Shown here: positions 1 to 7,533 of the stretch, in pieces
Numbering within the stretch: the stretch's first letter is position 1
How the letters are laid out: each line of letters opens with the position of its first letter
Origin: an uncultured Erysipelotrichaceae bacterium
Lineage (GTDB): Bacteria > Bacillota_I > Bacilli_A > Erysipelotrichales > Erysipelotrichaceae
Assembly: GCA_910586285.1 (NCBI GenBank)
Contig: CAJUGR010000005.1
Coordinates: 1 to 11,573, forward strand
Length of the DNA stretch: 11,573 nt
Direction of reading: 5' to 3'
Program-made: the position numbers and the translations under genes
Notes under the pieces: model-generated
Told to the model about the DNA's origin: nothing
The model's database searches: none
What the model saw: the letters and a program-made list of their open reading frames with translations, nothing else

Positions 1-871
1 CATCAATAGGATCCGATAATATAGGGCCTTGGGTTCTAATGCCGGAATTACTCCACGGATGAATTTGGTATAATAGATTACTGGGCGATATTTTCATATT
101 TTGCAACAAAGGCATAAATACAATAGTAAATGCTATCAAAAAAATAAGCAAAAAAACAAATGATGAATAATACTTAGGTTTCAGCTTATTTATAAGAACG
201 CATGCTAAAGAAGAAAGAGGCAATAAAATACAGCAAGCCATAACGACAAATATAATAAGATAGGGTAAAAGCAAAAATGACGGCAATACAAAATGAGGGT
301 CATCTCCGCTTGCATGAATATACATATCACCATTTTCATAATGAATATCAATATTATTAAGTGCAGTTACATCTTCAGTTTGATAAACAAATAATGAACT
401 GTTAAACATTTTCAATACTAAAGAATGAATCTTTGCGTCTGTTATATTATCTAAATCAATCCTTGTAGATATTCTTGTATCCACCGGTATTGAAAATGCT
501 ACTTCCTGATTCTTATCAGATTTAATATTATATTTGATGCAGTTACCTTCATTAAAATTCTGATCGGATTGAGCATAATATAGAGATATTTCTCCCTCTT
601 GCTCCGTTGAAATAACCATATTTAAATGAATGCAGTTCTTAAAAGGAGCATATAACAATAATGCTATTAAAAGCGTACTTAATATAGCGCACTCTTTACT
701 CACAGATTGTTTGAATGTATACACCCACACGCCTAACAAGAATACAAAACTAAAAAATAATAGAAATAACAAAAAAGGATGAAAAAAAGAAGTGAATGCA
801 GTGATATAAATACCGGTGATAATTCCGGAAAGAATAATCAGAGCGGAAATTTCCACCAAATGCTTTTTCAC
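1..871 (-). CDS. Polytopic membrane protein, N-terminal part, possible GT-C-type glycosyltransferase (partial)
   Basis: The gene starts at a GTG (869-871) and stays open for 290 codons to the left edge, so the 3' end is missing. The GTG was chosen because an AAAGGAG Shine-Dalgarno at 879-885 lies 7 nt upstream; the nearby ATG at 874-876 reads only Met-Gln-stop. Visible topology: three hydrophobic segments (about residues 8-26, 32-52, 61-76), a polar, probably extracytoplasmic domain (about 80-195), two more hydrophobic segments (about 197-227 and 236-256), then a loop with HPW (271-273) and LSDP (285-288). A short loop-borne HPW...LSDP pattern followed by more membrane segments recalls large bacterial YfhO/GT-C-like membrane proteins, but that is a resemblance only. 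It lies 18 bp after ugd and is probably co-transcribed with it. Function is not established; a flippase or other envelope membrane protein is possible. Confidence 0.78.
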   Translation of the reverse strand, partial: MKKHLVEISALIILSGIITGIYITAFTSFFHPFLLFLLFFSFVFLLGVWVYTFKQSVSKECAILSTLLIALLLYAPFKNCIHLNMVISTEQEGEISLYYAQSDQNFNEGNCIKYNIKSDKNQEVAFSIPVDTRISTRIDLDNITDAKIHSLVLKMFNSSLFVYQTEDVTALNNIDIHYENGDMYIHASGDDPHFVLPSFLLLPYLIIFVVMACCILLPLSSLACVLINKLKPKYYSSFVFLLIFLIAFTIVFMPLLQNMKISPSNLLYQIHPWSNSGIRTQGPILSDPID

Positions 872-878
872 TGCATCC

Positions 879-885
879 ACTCCTT
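879..885 (-). promoter_or_regulatory. Shine-Dalgarno that fixes the GTG start of the membrane protein
   Basis: The minus strand reads AAAGGAG, 7 nt before the GTG at 871 and inside the 18-bp gap after the ugd stop codon. It decides for the non-ATG start and suggests translation linked to ugd. Confidence 0.75.
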
Positions 886-889
886 TCCA

Positions 890-2236
890 TTATTTAACAT
901 TCTCAATCATCAATTTTTTTTTATTAATTACAGGTCGACCTATCGACTTATACGTGATATTCGTCTTCTTAACATCACTTAAAGAATAGCAATTTCTTCC
1001 ATCATAAACAAGTGGTTGATGCATCAGTAGTTCGAATTTATTGATGTCATAATCCTTCACTTCTTGCCATTCAGTAAAAATCAAGCAACAGTCGGCATTT
1101 CGAATGGTATCGTCAATATTCGTATGATAAACAATGGAATCTCCAAAAATCTTTTTAAAATTCTCTAGTCCCACCGGATCATATACCATTATCTTTACCC
1201 CAAAATCTAGCAGTATTTTAATACTCTCAATTGATGCTGCCTCTCTTAAGTCATCGGTTCCCGGTTTAAAGGTAACACCTAAACATGCAATTCGAAGCCC
1301 GGTCAATTTCCCCTCAAAGTCATTGTACACCATATCGAACAAGCGATGCTTTTGTCTTTTGTTCACTTCAATAGCAGACTTCACCGTCAACAATTCCATT
1401 CCCAATTCTTTTGACGTTGCATGCAACGCCTTTGTATCCTTTGGAAAACAACTACCGCCATATCCTATACCCGGCTTCAAAAATTTGTTTCCGATTCTGG
1501 AATCCAATCCCATTCCCAATGATACATCTTCTACATTTGCACCCACTGTCTCACAAAAATTTGCTATTTCATTAATATACGATATTTTCAAAGCAAGAAA
1601 ATCATTAGAGGCATATTTTACCATTTCTGCACTTCTTCTGTTCATAAATAAGATGGGCTGATTATAAGGTTCCTTTGTCAAAGGCTCATATACTTTACTC
1701 ATTTTCTTTTTAGCAATCTCATTTTCTACTCCCAGAATGATTCTGGCAGCATACAATGTATCATGCACTGCCGTACCTTGAGATAAAAATTCCGGGTTCG
1801 ATACAACATCCACATGAATTCCTTTTTTTACATGCTCATTTAAAAACTTTTCGATCATGTCATTTGTTCTAATTGGAACAGTGGATTTGATCACAACGAT
1901 ACAATCATGCTCTAAGCTTTCGGCAATTTGATTACATGCAGTCATTACGTATTCCAAGTTAGCAGACCCATCAGCACGTTCCGGTGTGCCGACACCTACA
2001 TATATTACATCAGCATTTTTGTATGCTGCTTCATATTGTGTTGTATAATTTATTCTTTCTTTGTTTTTAATCATTAATTCCTGCAAGCCTTCTTCAAAAA
2101 TTGGGCATTTCCCTGCTCGCATCATTTGAATTTTATCTTCATTAACATCAACACAAGTTACATCATGTCCTATTTCTGCTAAAACTACACCAGTAACTAA
2201 GCCTACATATCCCGTTCCCGCGACTGTTATTCTCAT
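890..2236 (-). CDS. ugd: UDP-glucose 6-dehydrogenase
   Basis: A cytoplasmic NAD-dependent enzyme that oxidises UDP-glucose to UDP-glucuronate in two steps, supplying uronic acid for capsule or wall glycans. The 448-residue length is typical of the family. Seen in the sequence: an N-terminal Rossmann dinucleotide motif GTGYVG (7-12), an acidic residue ending the second strand (D30), KSTVP (117-121), SNPEFL (146-151), and the active-site motif GGSCFPKD with nucleophile Cys263. The C-terminal UDP-binding domain shows GVTFKPGTDDLREA (320-333) and YDGRN (411-415). The start has AAAGG 5 nt upstream (2242-2246). Its own strong promoter lies in the gap upstream, so it can be expressed apart from the export operon. 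UDP-mannose/UDP-ManNAc dehydrogenases share this fold, so the exact sugar substrate is inferred. No missing catalytic residue was noticed. Confidence 0.95.
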   Translation of the reverse strand: MRITVAGTGYVGLVTGVVLAEIGHDVTCVDVNEDKIQMMRAGKCPIFEEGLQELMIKNKERINYTTQYEAAYKNADVIYVGVGTPERADGSANLEYVMTACNQIAESLEHDCIVVIKSTVPIRTNDMIEKFLNEHVKKGIHVDVVSNPEFLSQGTAVHDTLYAARIILGVENEIAKKKMSKVYEPLTKEPYNQPILFMNRRSAEMVKYASNDFLALKISYINEIANFCETVGANVEDVSLGMGLDSRIGNKFLKPGIGYGGSCFPKDTKALHATSKELGMELLTVKSAIEVNKRQKHRLFDMVYNDFEGKLTGLRIACLGVTFKPGTDDLREAASIESIKILLDFGVKIMVYDPVGLENFKKIFGDSIVYHTNIDDTIRNADCCLIFTEWQEVKDYDINKFELLMHQPLVYDGRNCYSLSDVKKTNITYKSIGRPVINKKKLMIENVK

Positions 2237-2272
2237 ATTAACCTTTACACCCCTTTATTAGCTGCATACACA

Positions 2273-2300
2273 ATTATACATTAAATCTCCATATTGTCAA
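2273..2300 (-). promoter_or_regulatory. Sigma-A promoter for ugd
   Basis: On the minus strand a perfect -35 TTGACA (2295-2300) and a perfect -10 TATAAT (2273-2278) are separated by 16 bp. Transcription would start near 2266, giving a leader of about 30 nt before the ugd ATG at 2236. No canonical GC-rich terminator lies between the preceding gene and this promoter, so read-through from the upstream operon probably adds to it. Confidence 0.82.
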
Positions 2301-2340
2301 AGAATAGCAAGGTTCATATAGCATAGCCTGTCTCCAAAAA

Positions 2341-3612
2341 TTAATTTATATTTTTAATCAGCTCGCTTATCTCCTTTATTATACCATTGAAAGGATCTTT
2401 TTTACCAGTATAAGATTCATTCCTAGAAGTCTCACTATGCGATGAATATTGACTGACTAAATCTTTTAATGCCTTTGCAACATTTTCATAACTGCAATGA
2501 TTTACAGAAATCAAATTTTGATTGAATCCACTTAAATCTTTATTGGCATATGTATTTGTGACCGTCTTAACTCCAAACGTTGACATTTCTAACGGCGGAT
2601 AGCTGGGATGAGGAGAATTCATCAAAGATAATCCCACCGAAGATTCACTCATGATTTTGGCATATTCAGATAAAGTAACCTTTCCTTTTGAAACGAGTCT
2701 TTTATCATATCCCAAGTCAATTTCTTTATGGAACTCTCCCAATGATAAGAACTCCCATTCCCTTGCTTCATCACAGATATGAAGCAACTCTCTTAAACTT
2801 CCGACAATGATCTCAAAGCAATTTCTGTCCACACCGGGTCTTCCGTAAACAATGAGTTGTCTCTTTCTGGCCGTTTTCTTCGCTTCCTCTAAATGCTTTC
2901 CCAGCGCTTCATTTAACACCGGCTCAAAATAAAACTCATGGTCAAATTGATAGCCGTTTATCGAGAAATACTCTTTTAAGATGCTCGTATTGAATACGGC
3001 AATGGTTGGTACTTCATTACCGTATGTGCTGTCTGCCAGTAAATATCGGGATGACCATGGATAAAAGCCAGGTTCATAATCTTGAATCAAGTAAATCATT
3101 TTATGCTTTGTGCCATAAGTTTCATTTTGCCATGTGATGAGCGGTTTCAATATATAGGCAGACCACCAAGATGTTGCGATAAATATATCGTTTTCACGAA
3201 CATTTAAATCGGTCATACCTCGATCATTACAGCCGACAATTTGAAAATACGCCTTACTGTCTTTTTCCATAGAGACAATGTGCGCTCCCATATATCCCTC
3301 AATATCTTCCGGCTGTACATCACTGTCAGTCGTAATAATGCGCTTATTAAAGTCACCTTCCGCACATAACGCTTCAAAGAACTTGATAGCTGTACTGATA
3401 CCGCCAAACACTTGATTTTTTCTCAAAGTCGGCACCAAAATATTAATACGAACTTTTTGTTCATTGAATTTAGCCTGCTTGGCCTTTAACGGTGTAATCT
3501 CATCAATATTGACCCCAATCTGTCTTTCCTCCAGATATTGACCGATTAATTCCTGGTGCATCTTCCTTACAAATTTAAATTTCTTTAAAAATTGTTTTGT
3601 ATTTTTATTCAT
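2341..3612 (-). CDS. WsaF-like GT4-family glycosyltransferase (probable rhamnosyltransferase)
   Basis: A cytoplasmic GT-B glycosyltransferase of 423 residues. WsaF of Geobacillus is a rhamnosyltransferase of the S-layer glycan pathway. Visible: a basic N-terminal helix region (about 1-50) that may touch the membrane; the first Rossmann-like domain starting at RINILVPT (55-62) with VFGGISTA (68-75), suited to acceptor binding; the signature IYLIQDYEPGFYPW (173-186), which I associate with WsaF relatives; then a donor domain with VYGRPG (255-260) and PSYPPLEMSTFG (336-347), whose Glu342 sits where GT4 enzymes use a Glu to hold the donor ribose or phosphate. No transmembrane segment is evident. 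The AGAGGAT Shine-Dalgarno (3619-3625) overlaps the stop of the preceding methyltransferase/GT gene, with an 11-bp gap, so the pair is coupled. The sugar is inferred from the family only; another deoxyhexose or hexose is possible. Confidence 0.85.
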   Translation of the reverse strand: MNKNTKQFLKKFKFVRKMHQELIGQYLEERQIGVNIDEITPLKAKQAKFNEQKVRINILVPTLRKNQVFGGISTAIKFFEALCAEGDFNKRIITTDSDVQPEDIEGYMGAHIVSMEKDSKAYFQIVGCNDRGMTDLNVRENDIFIATSWWSAYILKPLITWQNETYGTKHKMIYLIQDYEPGFYPWSSRYLLADSTYGNEVPTIAVFNTSILKEYFSINGYQFDHEFYFEPVLNEALGKHLEEAKKTARKRQLIVYGRPGVDRNCFEIIVGSLRELLHICDEAREWEFLSLGEFHKEIDLGYDKRLVSKGKVTLSEYAKIMSESSVGLSLMNSPHPSYPPLEMSTFGVKTVTNTYANKDLSGFNQNLISVNHCSYENVAKALKDLVSQYSSHSETSRNESYTGKKDPFNGIIKEISELIKNIN

Positions 3613-3623
3613 ATTCTTATCCT

Positions 3624-6278
3624 CTACTTTTGCTTCGGTGTTGTATGCTTTCTTGACAGATTGGAATTAAAATAGGGATCACCAATCTCCCGATAAGGCG
3701 CATAATGCTTGATCGACATTTCAAAATCAATCGGCGGAATATAGGTATCTCTGCTCTTTGATTCTAAATGGTATAATCTTACATCCGGGTTATAAATGTT
3801 CCTCAACCCCTGCTTATAGGCACGGATACATATTTCCACATCACTTCCGCAAATAATGAACGTATCATTAAACTCTCCGATTTGAAATAGTGTTTCTCTG
3901 GAAATTGCCATACAGGCACCGGTCACCGCCAGCACATTTCTTTTCGCTAATGGAGACAGAAAGCTTGGGTTTTGGTAAGAAATCTCTTCTTGCTTAAAAA
4001 TGTGATCCGCAAAATCATTCATGCCCACCACAACGCCGGCATGCTGAATCGTATCGTCATCATACAATAACAAAGCACCTACTACGCCGACATCAGGGCG
4101 CATCGCATCATTGCACAGATGGTTCAACCAAGCTTCACCGATCACTAATGTATCATTGTTTAAGAACACAAACATATCCGCATCGGAATGGTGAATACCG
4201 AAATTGTTTAGTTTTGACCAATTAAATTCAAAATCGGCATCGATAACTTGGACCTTGTCGTGTTTCTTTATTCGATCAAACCATGCGAACGTTTCGGTTT
4301 CTTCACTGCGATTATTCAAAATCAGAATATCATAATTCTCATAATCGGTCTTATCTAAAATACTCTGAATACAAGCATCACTTAATTGCCAGTGATCTTT
4401 CATCGGAATAACAATAGTAATCTTAACATTTCTGCTTGCGTAATTGAATTGCGGACGACAAGACTGATCATCGACCTGTTTTACATTCACAAATGCATCT
4501 TTATACTTCATCCGTAAATTCTCATGTAAAGAATTCAAAATCCCTTCATCATATGAAATGACTTCTTGTTTTTTTATGTATAAGCTCTCAGCTATATGCG
4601 CAAAATCTTCAGTGATTTGCGATAATTTTAACACAAAATCATAGGATGAGTGTACCGTCGATAAGTCAAACATCTCTGCGACGATATTATAAACGCTTGC
4701 GTTCACCACCAATGCATCATATTCCTGCGTTTGATTCACCAAATAATCATAAGAGAAATTGGTCTTATAAATCGGCTCATTTTGCGCATTTTCACAATCA
4801 GAAAAAATCACATTGGCATAACCTTGATTCAGATAGCGCAAAATCACGTTCATATAGTTTGGTTTCAACTTCACTTGATGGAAACATATAACCACATAAT
4901 CTGCTTTCGAGGAGGGAAGAAAACCATCATATTGCTTCACCACGCATTGTTTATCATCGATCTGTTGATGATTGCTGTCAATACACATGATATCCACATT
5001 GGTTTTATCACCATTACCGTCAAATGATCTCATTCGTCGATATAGTTTATTGAGGAATGGTCTTTTGAAATTTCCGACCCGCAAAAGATGGCGATAATGA
5101 CCTTCCTTTTCAGCATTTTTCAGCTTTTGCTCAATCAGAGAACGACGAATTTCCACCTGTGCCCTATCCTTTATTCTTGCACACTCATGAAAACAGTACT
5201 GTGACAATTCAAAAATATCAATTTTTGTCACTTCTATTTTTAAATAAATATCTTTTATTTCATCACCGTGATATTCCAGATGTCCCTGGTAAGCCCAACA
5301 GAAGGAAGAATCCTTATCATACAAAACATTGCCAGTCGGCAGGAAATTCTTTTTTTCATGATTGATCATCAAGTCATAAATTCTGCACTGATATGCATAA
5401 TGATCCAAAGGGGTAAAGGCAATCCCCGTGCATCCTTTGGGAATATCGTTTTCCTTTATAATAAATTCGTGTTCTTTTTTATGTAAGTCCAGTTGTAATA
5501 TCAGATCATTATTCTTATCATATCCCTCACCGCAATCAAAACGGACTCTTGCAAAGTAGTCTCTATTCTTACGCTCACTGAGATGATCCACCACTTCTCC
5601 CGGTTTCTGGCGGAAAGCATAAATGATCTGATATAAATTACCGTAATCACGGCTGCTTAAATACTGCTCTGCTGCCACCGGAAAATTGTTGAAAGAATTC
5701 GCTATCTCCGTATTATACGGTTCTGCCGTTGTACCGTCACTGTATACAAGATGATACCCGCTTTCTTCAAACATTTCCCGACAGGTCTGCATCGTAAAGA
5801 AATGAATATGAGTATTGTCCAACAAGCCCGTACCGGTATAATCAAATCTGCCCTGTAACAATTCAATCAAAACCGAATTGTGCGCAATATTGGGAATCGA
5901 TACTAATATCTCCGCATCCTCTTTTAAAAAAGGCTTTACCTCTTGAATGACACGTTTGGGATCATGTAAATGCTCCAACACATCGGCAAAAATAACATAA
6001 TCAAAGGTGACTCCGGAAAATTTCTCTTGCCAGGCATAGTCCTCAATATCGCCGCATAATCCCTTTTTCAAATATTTTTTACAAACCGAAAAAGCATCTT
6101 CATCGATTTCTACACCGTAAACCGTACATTGTAGTTCCGAAACCATAAAGCTTGTTAATCTTCCTGTCGATGGTCCAAATTCCAACACGGTAGAATCTTT
6201 TTTTATTCTTTGAATAAGCCGCATCAGATTATTATTATGTTCTAACCCTAAAGGAACATCATATTTAATCATATTCAT
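3624..6278 (-). CDS. Fused SAM methyltransferase / GT2 glycosyltransferase, 884 residues
   Basis: A cytoplasmic multidomain glycan enzyme. N-terminal class I SAM methyltransferase (about 1-225): motif I VLEFGPSTGR (31-40), acidic residue at the end of the next strand (VYGVEID, Glu57), and FADVLEHLHDP (97-107) typical of the UbiE/Methyltransf_11/23 group. A beta-rich module follows (about 238-355; RVRFDCGEGY at 244-253) with no known activity, then a charged helical linker (370-415). Residues about 425-600 look like the second half of a GT2 domain (IFSDCEN at 491-497) without a clear nucleotide-binding half. The intact GT2 domain (about 618-840) has TIVIPMKDHW, FLNNDT (705-710), VTGACMAI (785-792), GSDVE (811-815) and HLES (837-840). 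The gene overlaps the ATPase stop as ATGA. GAGG (6280-6283) is only 1 nt from the ATG at 6278 but 7 nt from a second ATG at 6272, which may be the true start; residues here count from 6278. Methylation of the glycan is inferred. Confidence 0.88.
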   Translation of the reverse strand: MNMIKYDVPLGLEHNNNLMRLIQRIKKDSTVLEFGPSTGRLTSFMVSELQCTVYGVEIDEDAFSVCKKYLKKGLCGDIEDYAWQEKFSGVTFDYVIFADVLEHLHDPKRVIQEVKPFLKEDAEILVSIPNIAHNSVLIELLQGRFDYTGTGLLDNTHIHFFTMQTCREMFEESGYHLVYSDGTTAEPYNTEIANSFNNFPVAAEQYLSSRDYGNLYQIIYAFRQKPGEVVDHLSERKNRDYFARVRFDCGEGYDKNNDLILQLDLHKKEHEFIIKENDIPKGCTGIAFTPLDHYAYQCRIYDLMINHEKKNFLPTGNVLYDKDSSFCWAYQGHLEYHGDEIKDIYLKIEVTKIDIFELSQYCFHECARIKDRAQVEIRRSLIEQKLKNAEKEGHYRHLLRVGNFKRPFLNKLYRRMRSFDGNGDKTNVDIMCIDSNHQQIDDKQCVVKQYDGFLPSSKADYVVICFHQVKLKPNYMNVILRYLNQGYANVIFSDCENAQNEPIYKTNFSYDYLVNQTQEYDALVVNASVYNIVAEMFDLSTVHSSYDFVLKLSQITEDFAHIAESLYIKKQEVISYDEGILNSLHENLRMKYKDAFVNVKQVDDQSCRPQFNYASRNVKITIVIPMKDHWQLSDACIQSILDKTDYENYDILILNNRSEETETFAWFDRIKKHDKVQVIDADFEFNWSKLNNFGIHHSDADMFVFLNNDTLVIGEAWLNHLCNDAMRPDVGVVGALLLYDDDTIQHAGVVVGMNDFADHIFKQEEISYQNPSFLSPLAKRNVLAVTGACMAISRETLFQIGEFNDTFIICGSDVEICIRAYKQGLRNIYNPDVRLYHLESKSRDTYIPPIDFEMSIKHYAPYREIGDPYFNSNLSRKHTTPKQK

Positions 6279-7522
6279 ACCTCACCGTTCCATGAATGTT
6301 CAATAATGCAGGTGCCCTCTCCGATATAAGGCGCATGCATTACAAATTTACAAACTCTCGATTTATAATCAATCGGTACCTGTGCATTTTTCTCATAGAT
6401 TGCAATATCAAATGAATAAGAGCCTCCCAAAATATTCATCTTTTTATAGGTTAATCGCAGTTTATTATGACCTTTTTTATACTCCACATGGTATTTATCC
6501 AATAATGTATTCAAACCGCAAATATATTGGTTATCCAACGCATAGATCGCAATTCCCAATACAATCTCACCAATATCATCGCGCTTCATTATATAATCGA
6601 GTTCAACACTCATTTCCTCACCAAACTGAATATCTTTTGTTTCTTTACCATTTTGATCATAAAGTTTCAGATCCACAATTCGTCCAATATCATTCGGATT
6701 CTGTGATATATAATCATCATGGAAATCAGCGTTCCGACCATCCTCATTTTGCTCAACCTTACCATCTGATCGAAATGCAGATGCTTCTGCGGAATGCAGA
6801 AAGTCAAGATAGCGATCCGTCACATCATCAGTATTGCCATCAGCCACCAAATGCCCCTGCTTAATCCAAATCGTCCTTGTACAGTATCGCTTGATCGCAT
6901 TCACATCATGGGATACAAATAATATCGTCTTTCCTGCATTACGAAACTCATCAAATTTTTTCATACATTTGATTTGAAAATTCAAATCGCCGACACTTAA
7001 GGCTTCATCCACAATTAAAATATCCGGATCCACATTAATTGCCACCGCAAACGCCAAGCGTGCAAACATACCGCTGGAGTAGGACTTCACCGGCTGATGA
7101 ATAAAAGCTCCGATTTCCGCAAACTTAACAATCGCAGGAATCTTCTCTTTCATTTCCTCGTTAGTATAGCCCAATATCGTACCGTTTAAATACACATTTT
7201 CAATTCCTGTATATTCCGGATTAAAGCCTGCCCCCAGTTCTAACAAAGCGCTGATTTTTCCGTTTACCTCAAGATTACCGTCAGACGGCGTTAATACATC
7301 TGTGATGATTTTCAATAAAGTAGATTTTCCAGACCCGTTCACACCGACGATTCCCAGTATTTCTCCTTTATTTACCTCAAAGCTTATATCCTGTAAAGCA
7401 TAAAACTCTTTATGATACGCTTTTTTTCTGACACTCAACGCTTCTTTCATGCGATCCATCGGTGTCGCATACAACTTGTATTTCTTCGATACATGATCGA
7501 CTTTTATCACGCAATCACTCAT
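6275..7522 (-). CDS. ABC transporter ATPase for polysaccharide export (TagH/Wzt type) with C-terminal recognition domain
   Basis: The nucleotide-binding subunit that powers export of a lipid-linked glycan with the permease encoded just upstream. Seen: Walker A GVNGSGKST (60-68), a LELGAGFNPEYTGIENV block (94-110) typical of the polysaccharide-exporting subfamily, the ABC signature YSSGM (148-152), Walker B ILIVDE with catalytic Glu173, and the switch histidine in VSHD (His205). At 415 residues it is far longer than a bare ATPase. After a polar linker (about 245-275) comes a beta-rich domain (about 278-405; conserved-looking GLNT at 336-339 and GGSYSFDIAIY at 366-376) resembling the Wzt C-terminal domain. 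In E. coli O9a-type systems that domain binds the modified non-reducing end of the glycan. A strong AAAGGAGAT site (7528-7536) sits over the permease stop and supports the ATG at 7522. The glycan recognised is unknown. Confidence 0.93.
   Translation of the reverse strand: MSDCVIKVDHVSKKYKLYATPMDRMKEALSVRKKAYHKEFYALQDISFEVNKGEILGIVGVNGSGKSTLLKIITDVLTPSDGNLEVNGKISALLELGAGFNPEYTGIENVYLNGTILGYTNEEMKEKIPAIVKFAEIGAFIHQPVKSYSSGMFARLAFAVAINVDPDILIVDEALSVGDLNFQIKCMKKFDEFRNAGKTILFVSHDVNAIKRYCTRTIWIKQGHLVADGNTDDVTDRYLDFLHSAEASAFRSDGKVEQNEDGRNADFHDDYISQNPNDIGRIVDLKLYDQNGKETKDIQFGEEMSVELDYIMKRDDIGEIVLGIAIYALDNQYICGLNTLLDKYHVEYKKGHNKLRLTYKKMNILGGSYSFDIAIYEKNAQVPIDYKSRVCKFVMHAPYIGEGTCIIEHSWNGEV
6279..6286 (-). 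promoter_or_regulatory. Shine-Dalgarno bearing on the start of the methyltransferase/GT gene
   Basis: The minus strand reads GGTGAGGT inside the last codons of the ABC ATPase gene. It is too close to the ATG at 6278 but well spaced for the ATG at 6272, so initiation at 6272 is favoured on spacing. Either start gives the same protein apart from two residues. Confidence 0.55.
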
Positions 7523-7533
7523 AAATATCTCCT

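Noticed and set aside
1134..1661. Plus-strand open frame of 175 codons inside ugd
   Set aside because: It is the antisense shadow of a well-supported ugd gene, shows no family motifs and has a composition typical of reverse-frame translation.
2310..2330. Imperfect palindrome upstream of the ugd promoter as a possible operator
   Set aside because: Only the outer AGG/CCT and a few central bases match; it is too weak to call in AT-rich DNA.
2336..2355. AT-only inverted repeat (AAAAAT...ATTTTT) spanning the stop of the WsaF-like gene
   Set aside because: The stem is A:T only and is not followed by a separate U tract, so it does not qualify as an intrinsic terminator.
6382..6864. Plus-strand open frame of 160 codons opposite the ABC ATPase gene
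   Set aside because: It lies wholly inside a confident gene on the other strand, is rich in His, Tyr and Ser as expected for antisense reading, and has no recognisable domain.
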